A stretch of 64,000 nt of DNA, from assembly GCF_016808095.1 (NCBI RefSeq), contig NC_068975.1, forward strand, positions 17,243,501 through 17,307,500. Reading direction: 5' to 3'. The DNA is from Vigna angularis (taxonomy: Eukaryota; Streptophyta; Magnoliopsida; Fabales; Fabaceae). Made by a program: the position numbers and the translations under genes. The notes beneath the pieces are model-generated. The model was not told the DNA's origin. It made no database searches and saw nothing but the letters and a program-made list of their open reading frames with translations. Each line of letters opens with the position of its first letter. Positions within the stretch are counted from its first letter, which is position 1. Below are positions 43,297 through 55,443 of this stretch, piece after piece.

Positions 43297-45871
43297 TGTC
43301 ACGTCTCATTTATTACTGTGCTGAATCACCTCTCTGCTTCCATTAATGCACCGTGCCACGCGTTCAATGCATTAAAAATCCTCCACCGATCCATGCATGC
43401 GCGCCACTTGTCAAATTAGAAACTTCTGAAGTCAGTGGTGGGGTGCAGGTGTCGACGAGAGGGACGCTCGTCCGTCTGACAGTGGGATTTGAACAAAAGA
43501 GAATTTTCTGGAAAAATCTCCCACTCTCTCTCACGCGCACCTTCTCCCCTTCCAAACTCAGAATCTTCATTTCTCCCCCTTCTCTCTAGAACCCTTCTCC
43601 TTCTCTCTTCTGCAACTTACCACCCTTTTCTCCGTTCACGTTTCAGCACCGTAGGAACGTTCCCTGCACCGTGAGTTTCATTTTAGACCGAACAACTTCC
43701 AGCTCTGTAACCGGTAAGTTTCTCAACCTAGACGCTCGTTTCTGGTTTCCCTGCAAACCCAAATTCAGCTGCATGCAAGGGTGAAAACTAAGTCTCTACG
43801 TTTTCTTTTGGTTAGTTATAGTTGAAGAATTTAAGAGAAAAGTTGAGAATAGAAAGCCACATTTGGACGAGTCAAGATCTTTCTTAGAACGATCACTACT
43901 GAATCCGGGTAAGGGAAGCTTATTCAATTTAATTCGTATGATTGTATTGTACTGTATGAACGTGCTGTGTGTTGAATGAAGTATGATCTGTATTTATTGA
44001 TTTTTGGTATATGATTATGATTATGATTTTGATGTATGAGAAGTATGAAATGAACTATGATGTAAGTATTTGAAAGTATGAAAGTTAAGCTGAAAAATGA
44101 GTAACTGGAATTGAATCTGAGAATATGAATTTCCTATGATATAGTACGATCGTAATCGAACGGTCTTTGACCGTTCGGTATTGTTATTAAACTCTCTTTG
44201 AATAATGAGTTCTTTCATTTGGAAAGAATACTTGTTGAGGACGAACGCCCTCTTATATTAGTTTTACGTTTGAGCGTTCGGCCAAACGTAGATATCATGA
44301 GTGTTGTGTGAGAAATTGAGAAGCTTGAAAATATACATTCGGACACTTAGTCAATTTGTTAAAAACATAACTTTAAACATCTCATCCCATATAAAATCCC
44401 AATTTCTATGATTTTGAATCAGCGAAGGGTCTCGATCCAAAAGCGTACGTCCTAAGTGGCGCTCGGTCTTATACCGAACGCTCGTCCCAAAGCGTACGTG
44501 ATAAGTAGCGCTCGGTCCTATACCGAACGCTCGTTATTTTCGAAATTGCCAACGAGTAGGAATAGCGTTCGTCCTGAACTTTCATAGCGTTCGTCCAAGA
44601 ACTTAAATAGCGTTCGTCCTAAATTTCAGTAAATTTACGTACCGCGTTCGGTCATTTACTGGCAGTCGGTTTATTCTAACTAAATTGTACTTAGTACATT
44701 TAGCACTCGTCTTTTGTATCTTCATTCAGTTGGATTGACTCTGAATCTTGAGTATTGAATTATTCTAAGTATAAATTGAATTGTTCTAGAGTCAGTTCAC
44801 TTAACTGATTCAAATTGTAATAACGTTCGTCATGTAAAAAGTGTCAGTTTTATTCCTTTGGAAAAGAAGATCTCTCAGTCTAACTTGTGACGTTCGTCCT
44901 CATTATGAAGAGGATTGAACGCTCGTCCTTTTATGGAAGTGGAACAAAGAATGAAAATGTATTTAAAAGGAAGTATTATGATGTGTGAACAGTATAAGAA
45001 CTGAAATTATGATTGTGGATTTTGAACGAACGTTCCAGGGAGAAACGACTCTTGAATGAAAATTGAGATTTGTAAAGTATGAACATGGTAAGCTTAGATG
45101 GTGGTTCATCCTGATATTCCGTGAGTGCTCGTTCTCAAGTACAGAGGAGTATGTCATGTGTGGGAATGGCAGGAGGTCTTAGTCCATAACTGTAACTTGG
45201 ACAGAACGGACTAACCTCAGGTGGCGACTGATGAATATTCCAGTTATTCTACCTGGGTGCATGGACGCCTTAGCTACACAGGATTCATACAGTCCGGACG
45301 GTCCGTCTAGTATCAGGAATTTGATTGAGTTAATGAATGAGTTGAATGTATGTGTTGTAAATTATTTGATGTGCTTGATATGTATGAAATGCTTGATTTA
45401 CTTGGATTAAATTCAATAAGCTTACCCTTGCGCTTTCCATTGTGTTGTCTGTATATGTATGTTCGTCTTGTCCTTGCAATGATCATCCATGTGGATGTGA
45501 GCAGAGGGAGATGCATCTTTGGAAGAAACGCTTGAAGAAGGAATTATTGCTGAAGAGAATCTTGTAGAGATTGAAGTGAAGGCCGAACAGAAGGACGTTC
45601 GGTGAGCTGTTAGCTTAGTTAGGTTAGCGGGCCGTTTTAGAACGAGCGCCCTTTGGCTATAGTTGTATAGTTGGATGTTCGGTATTTATTTTTGTAAACC
45701 GTTCGTTCTTAATTTCTAGTGAACGCTCGTACGTTTATTTGTATCTACGTAAGGCCGTTCGGCCACTTGTGAACCTGATCCTTTTAATTTGTAAAAACTG
45801 TTTTTGTCATATTAATATATTTTAATATTCTATTATATAGTTGATGACTGTATAAATTTTGGGATGTTACA
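43297..45871 (+). mobile_element. 3' LTR of the chromovirus (Tekay/Del-like)
   Basis: TGTCACGTCTC...GGGATGTTACA, 2575 bp, directly follows the polypurine tract at 43284-43296. CGTTCG-containing words are very frequent. A 49-bp unit (AAAGCGTACGT...GCGCTCGGTC...TATACCGAACGCTCG) occurs twice at 44438-44535. CGAACGGTCTTTGACCGTTCG (44158-44178) forms a hairpin. Blocks near 45165-45305 and 45475-45510 match the solo LTR at 13091. Confidence 0.85.
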
Positions 45872-46052
45872 ATAATCATGCTGTATAATATATTTTGCCT
45901 ACATTTTTAAGAGATTTCAAATTTATATAGTATATATTAAAAATAAATGTGATAATTATAATTCTTACTTCATACAATTCAACTTTATAGCAAAATATGT
46001 TAGGCCAGTAATCATGCTGTAAAATATAATATTCTAGAAATTATGTTTCTTA

Positions 46053-47240
46053 GGCTTTGTTCTTTTGAGAAGATTTGGGGGACATGATTTGAATGGATTT
46101 GAGTGGATTTGAGAGTAATATTTTTGTTGGTTTTTTGAGTGGATTTGTGGGTAATTGAGAGTAGATTTGGAAGTAAAGTTTGTGAGAATTAGTGTAGGAT
46201 TTGATTAATTTGACTGATTAAAAAAATTTGTATAATTGGTAGAAATGAAATATTACCAAAATGCCCCTAGTCATTAAAGTTATAGAAAATGTTATTTATT
46301 ATTATTATATTTAAATGTTAAAATTTGTATAAAAAAACTAAAATTATAAATAATTATTTAAATTATTTTATAAAAATTAAAAAAATTATAATGTAAAATG
46401 AATTTATTTTAAATGTAGTGAAAATTATAAAACTATATATTGTGGAAAATTTAAAAAGAAAAGAAAAAGTAGAATTGGGGGTGGAAAGTTTCTGATGAGG
46501 CTGGAGCATAGAGTTTGAAAAGTGTCCCCAAAAAGAAGGAGCCCCAAAAAACAATACCAAGCGTTGGAAGAAATCGATCGAGGCAAATTCGCCACCGTCT
46601 TCCGCTGCTTCCACCCCTCCTCCAACCAATTCTACGCTCTCAAACTCATCAACAACCGCCTCCTCACCGATGCCACCGACCGTCACTGCCTCGAAGTGGA
46701 GGCCAAGGCCATCATGACCTTCCTCTCTCCCCACCCCAACTTCTCAAAATCATCGACGCCTTCCAAGACGCCCACACCTCCACCATTGTTCTCTAGCTCT
46801 GCCAGCCTCGCATCCTCTTCCCGAGGGGCTGCATGTATAGGTTCATGAATCCCATTTCCAGCGACGCACACAACATCAGGTGATCCCATTTCGAAGTTCT
46901 TCTCCAAGCTGGAACCAGATACGCTTCCCGTGTAACCGAATACGCCTCGCCTCTGCAACTCCTTCCAAAAGCTCGAACCGGTTACGCTATTCTTTGTAAC
47001 CGAATACACATCCCTCTGAATGGTGTGGTTGGAATTTTAGTAATAGTACAGGGCAAAGCAGTCTTTTACGCCAAAATCAGCGCAAATCTTCTCAATTTAG
47101 CGAGATGTTGTAAACACTCAAATCTCGCAAATCTTCGCTTTTCTGTCCGACCAAATCGTCGGAAGCGAACGACACTGCTAGAGCAAATCCGTCTTCGCTA
47201 TTTCACGTAAATAGTGAAATACCTTCAAACGAACACAGGC
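46053..47240. mobile_element. PIF/Harbinger (Tourist-like) element with captured kinase fragment
   Basis: The left end GGCTTTGTTC and the complement of the right end GCCTGTGTTC match in eight of ten positions. TTA flanks both sides (46050-46052 and 47241-47243), the target duplication of the PIF/Harbinger group. No transposase is present. The interior includes a GC-rich, coding-like segment absent from ordinary MITEs (see 46522). Confidence 0.68.
46522..46865 (+). pseudogene. Captured PEP-carboxylase-kinase (PPCK-like) fragment
   Basis: The forward frame reads QYQALEEIDRGKFATVFRCFHPSSNQFYALKLINNRLL, with the kinase glycine-rich loop (RGKFATV, first glycine replaced) and the ATP-binding lysine (YALK). 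It continues to LEVEAKAIMTFLSPHPN. A frameshift near 46741 moves the reading to LLKIIDAFQDAHTSTIVL, a TAG, then LCQPRILF. The pattern SPHPN...LCQP points to PEP-carboxylase kinase rather than another kinase. The fragment lacks the catalytic loop and activation segment. Antisense frames over it are shadows. Confidence 0.75.
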
Positions 47241-47243
47241 TTA

Positions 47244-48576
47244 ATGATGCTTGAGAGACGCGGGCATATTAGGAATTATATTTAAAGGTAGAAAAAGGGT
47301 CCAATCCGACGAGTTAGCTTAGAAGTCAGAAAAACAAAAGTGGGTCAGGATAATTTCTTTAAGCTAGCATTCCGATACAATCCATCTCATCCCTTCTGAC
47401 ACTGATAGATCAGTTTTGAGGTCAGTAAGGTCATTTTATCAACCCGGTCGAGATCTACCATAGTTTAATCAAGGTTTGATACAGTTCAATCGAGGTTTGA
47501 CGCAGCTTAATCGAGGTTTAATATAGTTCGACTAAGGTATGATATAGAGGGTTATCCTTACACCACCACAGGCTTCTTCCTCCACCACCTCATTCCATAA
47601 TTGTCCCTCGGTGAAAATTAAAATACCGTGGTTAAAACGTTAAAAAAAATTAAAAAAAACTCGTTGAAACTATAAACGAAAATGAGATATTTGTTGTACC
47701 TTTAACGGATATCGACATCCATCAACGGATATCAACATCCATTTAAGGCCAAACGAATTTTCCATATCCATTTTGGGTACGAGTCACATCATAGATGAAA
47801 GTGGGCATAGGGCAAAATGAGTTGGATACCAAGAGTTTGGAATTATTTCCCACCATTATATTTAGTCTAGCACTATTAGTTGGATTACTAAACAAATGTT
47901 TCAAGCAGCAAATCTTTGCTAAAGTGCAAAACACGAAGTTAAACCTCACAGAAGAAGACCATACCATGTCCCAAAATCCTTCCCCCTACCCTTTGCTCAA
48001 GAATTTGTAAAGGCACTTAAAAAACCATAAATAAACAAAAAGCAATGTAAAGGTATCAAATTAATAACGCTTTCTTCTCAGTTCTCCTCACGCGTGCCAC
48101 GTCTTGTTCCATGGAAGTAACTAAAAGGAAAGAAAATCACAACAATGAGAGAAGAGAAGGAAGAAAATAGAACTATAACACCAAAAGAGAGAAAATGGGG
48201 AAGAGAAGGAATGAGAAAGTGAGAAGTTTGTAAGGGTGATGGATGACAGAAATGGAAATGGGGAAGAGAAGGAGAAGAGAGAAGTTCGAGAGGTGGGGGC
48301 TTCGGCCGAGTGAAAGTGAAAGTAGATTAGGGTTTTAAAAAATAAAAAGTAAAATAGGTAAAGGTAAAAGTAAAAAGAGTAAAATTGGAATTTAAAAAAA
48401 TTGGGAAGGTGTAGGGAAAAGATGGGATGGTGGAGGGAGTAACTTTTTATGATACAACTCGGTTAAAATCTATGGACAACAACATATTTTAGCCCTTTTA
48501 GCTCGAAATAAGCTCGAAATCAATCTAGAAGCCCATCATCTATTTGTTTCATGTAAAAAGTCAAAAATAAAAAAAA
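47244..48576. other. Spacer with purine-rich tract; one unrecognised 71-codon frame
   Basis: 47620-48480 looks like old retroelement debris: a frame at 47795-48010 (KVGIGQNELDTKSLELFPTII...) has no domain I recognise. 48120-48430 is rich in GAAGAGAA and AAAGTAAAA words. Confidence 0.4.
47460..47543. repeat. Four copies of a 21-bp tandem repeat
   Basis: Units like ACAGTTCAATCGAGGTTTGAC repeat without gaps at 47460, 47481, 47502 and 47523. They differ at a few positions. Confidence 0.85.

Positions 48577-48614
<38 letters not shown>
48577..48614 (+). repeat. Run of 38 G
   Basis: An uninterrupted poly-G follows an A-rich stretch. It could be a true microsatellite, able to form G-quadruplexes, or an assembly artefact. 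Confidence 0.9.
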
Positions 48615-48615
<1 letters not shown>

Positions 48616-49163
48616 GTCAGTTCGCCCTCCTGACAGGCCGACAGGCCGACAGCTCAACAAGTCAAATTATAAAAGTCAACTAATTCTTAAGTGTCGGACC
48701 AGTTTGACCCAACCCGTTTTTTACCTGTCAAACTTAGGTTGAGCTTAAACGAGCTGATCCGTTTTACCATTTCTATTTATCCTACATGTAATTGATCCCA
48801 TTAGAAAGAAATTAAATTAAATTAATTAATTTTTTCTAATATATATTATTTGTGGTGAAAAATATAATATGTTATGAAACTTCAACATATTTGAAATTTT
48901 TTATTAATCTATACCTATGGACAAGAGATGGTCTTTTTATCCTTTTTATAACTAATTTTTAATATACATATTTTATCATCGATTTTTTTTAATTAATATA
49001 AATTATTTTACCATTTTATCTTTTAAATTATAATTAATTTTTAAAATTTAACCTTTTACTTATAAATTATAAAAATTATTTATCTTTTCTCTTTTTTAAT
49101 AATTGGAATAATTAATTTTTTTATTATTCTAATAAAAGAATAAGTACCAATACACTCAAACAC

Positions 49164-49212
<49 letters not shown>

Positions 49213-50030
49213 GTTAATTGTGATACCTAAACGAGCTATCTTTTGTAATTGAAATATTCAGAAACAAAAAGGCTTAATCTAAATTAAGTTGAGAGATTAA
49301 GATATAAAAATGTAAGAATATGAAATAAATCAGATTTCATTACACAAACAAATATGTGAATATTATAATAGAATATATAGGTCCCAGGAAATAAAAATAT
49401 ATATAATATCATATAAATTATGTTCACGAAAAAAAAATAGAATATGGGATAAATTAAGTCCAATAGGATAAAAATATAGAGCAAGTTTGCATAAACTTAA
49501 AAGAAAGCAATTTAAAAAAAAAATTAAGTGATTTATATAAAAGAAGTTTAAAAATAAGGGTTAGTTTCAATTATAAAAAAACATTTTTTTAAATTAAAAG
49601 TGATGATTCACTTGTTTAATAACATTATAAAGCAATTTTTTATTCTAAAATTACATAAAAAAGCACATATGGAAAATAACAAGCTTTTTAAAAAAAGTTT
49701 ATTATTATTGTTTCATCATTTTAAGAAAATATTTTAGCCTTTTAAGATTAACTCAATTCAAAACAAATCATTTGCATAAAAAAAAATAGTTATTATATTT
49801 TTTTTAAAACAAGTGACACTTATATTTGATTTACCATCGATCATGGAAAAACAGCATAATATATTTTACAAAAATAAATATAATCAAAGAATTAAAAGTA
49901 CTCATAAATAAAGTTAAGACCTAAATACCTTTTTACTAGTATAATAAAGAAGCGTTTTATTTTTTGTTTTAATTTTTAGGGTTCTCTAAAATTAACGGCA
50001 TTAAAAATAAAATGAGGTGACTAATAATAG
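48615..50030. other. Very AT-rich spacer with TA microsatellite
   Basis: A (TA)n run occupies about 49163-49210. Near 49915-50040 a stretch (GACCTAAATACC, TAACGGCATT, GTGTGTCATGTCAT) resembles one terminal repeat of a legume MULE-like MITE and lies directly beside the CIPK fragment. No gene is seen. Confidence 0.45.
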
Positions 50031-50054
50031 TGTGTCATGTCATTTTTCTTTTAG

Positions 50055-50372
50055 TCAATATTTTTCTGCTCTTCTTCCTCCCTCTTTCTCTGACTCTGTC
50101 ACAGCCACCTCTGATACCACCTCAAAGACCTCCGTTGTGATCGCGAGTTGTCTCTTCTTTTCTACGACCGTCTCTTGGAGTCGGATTTTGAAGTCCTTCA
50201 CCTCCGTCACCATGAAACTCAGTCCTTTGGCCGCCATGGCGATGTTGACCATAATCGACGCAGAACACTTGGAAGTGAACACTGCGACCGTTTTCTGATT
50301 GGTCTCGAATAGGCCGGAGAGATCATAGCCTGATGACATAGAGGAGATGAACTCGAAACCCGCATGACCCAA
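50055..50372 (-). pseudogene. Captured C-terminal fragment of a CBL-interacting protein kinase (CIPK5/25-like)
   Basis: The minus frame reads GFEFISSMSSGYDLSGLFE, the NAF/FISL motif that binds CBL calcium sensors. It continues with FTSKCSAS, AAKGLSFMVTEVKDFKIRLQE and TTEVFEVVSEVAV, the PP2C-interaction and C-terminal region of the CIPK5/25 type. The normal ending (VxEFSKSAGDTLEY...) is replaced after EVAV by an unrelated basic tail. It contains no kinase domain and is a fragment. Confidence 0.78.
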
Positions 50373-51202
50373 TATCTGTAATATCTTATCGTAAATTTTG
50401 CACAGATCTGATATTTATAACACCATCACATTTTCCCAGGTTTTATATTCAGTACAAAATGATTTCTGCAAATTCCAAACATACCAGGTTAAACAGGTGG
50501 ACTTGCTGCAGCAAAAATAAACTACTCGTACTTAGAATCTTTTACTTGTACATAAATAAAATTTAATAACGTATGATTGTTTTAGTGAAAGTATTCAAAA
50601 TCTCACAACTAAAATATTTTCATCACTGTCATTCCGATAGAAAGGATGACTTTCAGTAAATATTTCATTCAATAATGCAAAGAAAGTAATGCTTCATATT
50701 ATTTATCCTAGTTTTAATTATTATAAAAATTGGAGTACAGGTGACAAGTCCTTCAGCATTGATTCGAAAAACTTGACAAACAATTCGGAACAAAGTCTGG
50801 AAAGTCTGAGTATCTTGATTCACGTGTGATCAATATCAGATTTTCTAAATTACTACTAGTTAACTGCAAGTTAGCACAAGCAGTTCACTCGTCAAATAAC
50901 TTTTCCATGTGCATGAATGAGAGCTTAATGCAAACATTTTACATACAACAAAATTTAGCCTACAGAAATAAAACAGAACAGACAAGTGTGTAATCGTGGA
51001 AAAATTTGATTCTTACCCGAAAGGAAAGACATGATGTGCCTCAAAACCTCAGGAAGATTAGACTTATTTGCTCTGCAATTTCATGCAACTGTCTCCCTCT
51101 TATATCCTTGCTGGCAGAAAACTAGCTTATAAACTAAAGCTTTGCTTCTATAGCATAATCTAATCAAAGTATTTAGAATCAGAAGTAGAACATAGTAAAT
51201 AC
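50373..51202. other. Intron- and spacer-like sequence between gene fragments
   Basis: This is AT-rich sequence with splice-like words. On the minus strand CTGCCAG at 51111-51117 precedes an exon-like stretch of about 100 bases, but I cannot assign it. Confidence 0.35.
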
Positions 51203-51262
51203 CTGAGAGACCCAACATTCCCTGGAAGAGATTGCAATGCTTCCTCACCAAATCCCAATGCT
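51203..51262 (-). pseudogene. Captured exon of an acylamino-acid-releasing enzyme (AARE), upstream exon
   Basis: The minus strand reads, between an acceptor (TTTCTCAG) and a donor (CAG|GTATTT), ALGFGEEALQSLPGNVGS. In the S9 peptidase AARE this peptide directly precedes DVNDVL. A CT duplication near the 3' end disturbs the frame. It is an exon-size, gene-fragment match. Confidence 0.72.
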
Positions 51263-51715
51263 CTGAGAAATAATAACATTATATGAAACCTCAAAATGGA
51301 CAATTAAAAACATTCTTTATCCATGTTTTGACATTTAAAGAATCTATAAGCTATACGTGGTTATAATGAGTTTCCTTATGGGTGTTGACAATGACATTTA
51401 TTTCTCTAGAAAAGCAGTCCAAGTAGTGCAAACTTTTAAACAATATAATTAGGATACATATGGAGAATGAAAGACTTGTGTCCAGGAAATTTTATCGAAG
51501 TATATTTTTTCAGAGCCCTTATAGCATAACGAAAAATAGCCTTTCACTTTGAACTCCTCAGCGTTACCATTATGAAGTCTAACTAAACCTTCTGTTCACT
51601 AATCCCATAATTCATTTCAATTTCTAAATTCCTAATTTAGTTTATAAGCTAGTTTAGCAATATAGATACGCTAGATTTTCTGGGTCGGACCTTAATTTTA
51701 GTTTTTCATATATAG

Positions 51716-51841
51716 GAGGATGTCAATGATGTTCTCTCTGCCATAGATCATGTCATCAACTTGGGTCTTGCCAGCCCATCTAAGATTACAGTAATGGGCA
51801 TTTCACATGGTGGTTTTCTGACAACTCAGTTGATTGGCCAG
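51716..51841 (+). pseudogene. Captured exon of the same AARE gene, downstream exon, opposite strand
   Basis: Between TATAG and CAG|GTGCAA the plus strand reads EDVNDVLSAIDHVINLGLASPSKITVMGISHGGFLTTQLIGQ. GISHGG is the nucleophile-serine motif of the prolyl-oligopeptidase family (usual AARE form GGSHGG). It is the natural continuation of the exon at 51203-51262 but lies on the other strand. Confidence 0.8.
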
Positions 51842-51883
51842 GTGCAATAACTCACCTTAATAGATGTTTTTGTCTCATATGTT

Positions 51884-51971
51884 GCGGAAGAGGCTAATAA
51901 CAATTCCAATGTTCCAAGTTCTTCAATGCCTTCGAGTTCATCTCTCCATGTCATCGGGCTTTGATATCTCG
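51884..51971 (+). pseudogene. Second CIPK5/25-like fragment, opposite strand to the first
   Basis: The plus strand gives EEANNNSNVPSSS, and after a frameshift NAFEFIS, then after a second one-base shift SMSSGFDIS. This is the linker and NAF motif of the CIPK5/25 type, overlapping in protein position with the start of the minus-strand fragment at 50372. It begins about 42 bases after the AARE exon. Confidence 0.65.
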
Positions 51972-52239
51972 ATTTTGATGAGTCAATATTTTCTTGACTT
52001 CACTTAGTTTATTGTACCGAATTTAATTAGGGAATTATGTTTAAATGTCCAATATTTTCCCATTTTTGCTAATTATGTTTAATTTGACCAGAAATTCTTA
52101 TTTTAATTAATTTAAATTATCTAAGACTAATTATTTGCATTATTAATTGTAGGGAAATTGTTGGATAATATTTTGGGACATTTGAGCGCTACCACATAAT
52201 TCAAGACTCTCCACAAATACTACTGCAGAAAGGGCTTTA

Positions 52240-52610
52240 GACGTCCGTTCTTTTGGCTTTTTGACGTCCGACCTTCCCCCGACGTGTATGTGGGTGACGT
52301 TACTCAGACATCGGGGGGTCCACATCGGACGTGTGTATAGACGTCCGATGTGTCAGGCCCAACGCCTATCCAGACGTCCGGTGTACACCCGTCGGACGTC
52401 CATATAGACATCCAACGTGCCCCAACGGACATCCATATAGACGTTCGTCTCCTCCTCCCCTAACGTCTATACAGACGTCCGAGGTGTGTCACCCGACGAC
52501 CACATGCCTGAATTGTCTTATGCTAGGGGTGGGGTAGGATGTCGGTGTGTGCACTGCCTGACGTCTATAGACGTCCGACAGTGCACTAACCGACGTCTAC
52601 TGGGCGTTTT
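52240..52610. promoter_or_regulatory. Left subterminal repeats of the large CACTA element
   Basis: More than ten copies of (A)GACGTC(C)G-like words occur in both orientations. In En/Spm such repeats bind the accessory transposition protein. Here the role is inferred. Confidence 0.75.
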
Positions 52611-55055
52611 TTTTTTAAAAAATTAATTTATTTTTGCAATAAAACCACACCTGAAAAGTAGAAAATTGTCTCAGAACAATTTTGCAATAATATATATGCG
52701 TTTCATATAACCAAAGTTCTACTTAATGTAAAATATAATCCACTACCAAAACTATCAAGTTAAAACTTAAACTAAAACTAAGCAATGTTCAACAACAAAT
52801 AAAACTATTCCTAACTCCATCTTTGCAGAAGATAAGCGGTCCACTCCTGCCTTATCTGTCTAATTGTGTCCTCTGGTATAGGCGATGTACTCTTGAAGCG
52901 CTGCAAAATTCAAGAAAGATTCATTATGGTTTCATATATGTTTGAAGATGAATTTGATTTGTAATGTATTCAAGGTATACGTCATTACCTCATTCCAGTC
53001 ATCTGTAATGACAGCTCGAATGATGGTCTTAATCCAACACATCACATAAAAGCCACATTCCCATGAATCTAGTTGCTGGTTACACTAAAATAACAAACTA
53101 AATAGTTAAGAATTTAGATCATTCAATAACATAGAAAATAATGAATTAGAACTATAAATGACTTAAAACCTTTGGATACAAAATTTGAACCAGTTGACCA
53201 CGTGATTTACCAATAACTCTGTACAGATGGAAAACACAAAGTATAATTAATATGACTATATTTATCATAAAAGTTGAAGGTGAACATCAAATTCAAAGTC
53301 ATTTTTGGAGAAACACTTACCCTTGAAGCATTGTTCTCAAGTCATTTTTCATCTTCCTATGCAACGAACAAAACCATATAATTTTACATGCTTTGGGAAT
53401 GATGACCATCAACTGCCAGTGCATGCTATCATAAAGGATAAATAATTATTTAACTAATTAAGGAAACTATAATAAAGAACTGGCCACATATAAGAACACC
53501 TACCCATCAATGTATGGCACAAGGTATACGTCTCTTTTTTGACTCATCCATCCATGTTTGTAAATAATGTTGTCTGTTTTGAAGTGTGTTACCAGACGGT
53601 TGAATGGTCTGAGGTTCAACAAATCCGTACATGGAAGACCGACCTTGTTCTACAACGATTGTGTCCACGTACCTAAAACAACAAAGTTAAGTTGTTAGAA
53701 ACTATAAGAATCTAAATAAAAGTAATATGAAAGACCAAATTGACTATCTTACATGCACCACAGCTGAATGATGGAAATATTCAACATCTGGTCTCCCTCA
53801 ATCATCTCCAATGCATCAGATAATGTGATATAAACTGGCACATGTGGGGGAAGACCAAATACTCTCAAATCCCAGTATAGTTCTAATGGTGCTTTCTTCA
53901 ACCTGGGTAATTTTGTCATTAGCTTTGACAGAGGATCATCCTCCGCTTCAGCCATGTCATCATCTTCATGTATGACTGTATCATGAATTGGCTGCTTTTG
54001 AGGACGTGTGAACTGAAGATAAGAATTTACGTCAAAGAATTATCAACAAATATTTGAAGAATAAACATAGAAATACTAAGGAAAAAGACATTATACTTGT
54101 GGAGTAGCGATGTGTGACATGATCAATGTTCTAGGCCAGGCAATAAATGATCCTATGGCCTCCCCCACAAAGTTAATTTCTGGAGTGGGTACAGGCACCT
54201 GAGTCTGGGAATCCCGAACCTCGTCAATCGTCACACGCACGTGCTAGGGTAATATGGGAACACCATGAATAGTCTGCCCTCCCTCAAGCACTCGTCCGAC
54301 AGCCACAATGCGTGGGGGATCCCCATCAACCAATAGCTCATACTGACCGCTATACTGAGTGGGTTCTACAGCAGAGCATGATCCTCTAGTGTTGACCCGA
54401 GGTGGTGTGGGAGTTTTAGCGACCCCCATGTTGCCTTGCGTCATGGAATGCAGCTTTTCTTCAAGCGCTCTTTGTATTTCTTTTTGTTCTTGTAGCCGCT
54501 CCATGAATCGTTGCTCCATTGATCTCATGCTTTGGTTGAGTCTTTCCTCTCACTGAAGATCCATCTGCCTTAGTGTCTCCTGACTCATTGATGGGGGGGT
54601 TTTCTGTGTAGGGCCAAAGTAATCACGAAGACCAATCGCCCCAGAAACTCCACGTACACGTCCTGGGTGCTCGGGCCTTCCAATGGCCGTTGTTAGAATG
54701 TCGTCCCTACCTTGGCCAGCAAATGTTCCCTAAGTCTGCTACTCAACCAACTCATCCTGCACATAAAAAAACAATCGTTACTTAGAAGATGTAAGACCCT
54801 TGAAAATATTTGTAATTTAGATACTAGATTAAAAAAAAATGAATAGTAAAATGTGAATAGTAAAATGTGAATAGTAAAAAGTGAATAGTAAAAAAAAATT
54901 ATTTTGTAAAAGGGATAAGTATTCCACGTATGCTTGAGTCATAAGAGATCAGAATTCATCAAATTGTAAATAAAAAATTATTTTTGTAATAGTAAAATGA
55001 ATAGAAAAATGAATAGTAAAAATGAATAGTAAAAATGAATAGTAAATTTTTTTGC

Positions 55056-55063
55056 TATAAATA
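55056..55063 (+). promoter_or_regulatory. TATA box of the solo LTR
   Basis: TATAAATA sits about 270 bases into the LTR, where an LTR promoter is expected. Confidence 0.55.
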
Positions 55064-55443
55064 GCCAAGGGGGGAGGCTGAAAATTTACGCCAAAAACTT
55101 AGAAAATTTTGAGAGAAGAGAGTTGGAAGAATTTCTAGTTGCAAAGGGGAGATTCTGGAAGTTTTCGAGGAACGAGGAGATTAAGTCTGTAATAGAGGTA
55201 AGGGGAGCTAACCTTGAGTATTTCGTTTTGTATTATCTTGAGTCTTGAATATGCAATATTTTGTTTTTGTCTGATCTTAAATCTTGAATATGAAGTGTTT
55301 TGTTTCTGTATGATCTTGAATTTTGAATGAGAACATGCTTCTGTGTTTAGATCCAAGTGTGATAGTTGTAAAATGTGATGTTGATTATGTTATGCCATTT
55401 GTATGTTATTAGTTGTTTATTTTTTTTATTTTTGGATGGATTA

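Noticed and set aside
46363..47009. Minus-strand frames across the kinase fragment
   Set aside because: The plus strand gives clear kinase motifs; the minus frames have none.
47795..48010. 71-codon plus frame as a host gene
   Set aside because: No domain recognised, no splice or promoter context, and it lies in repeat debris; left as unassigned.
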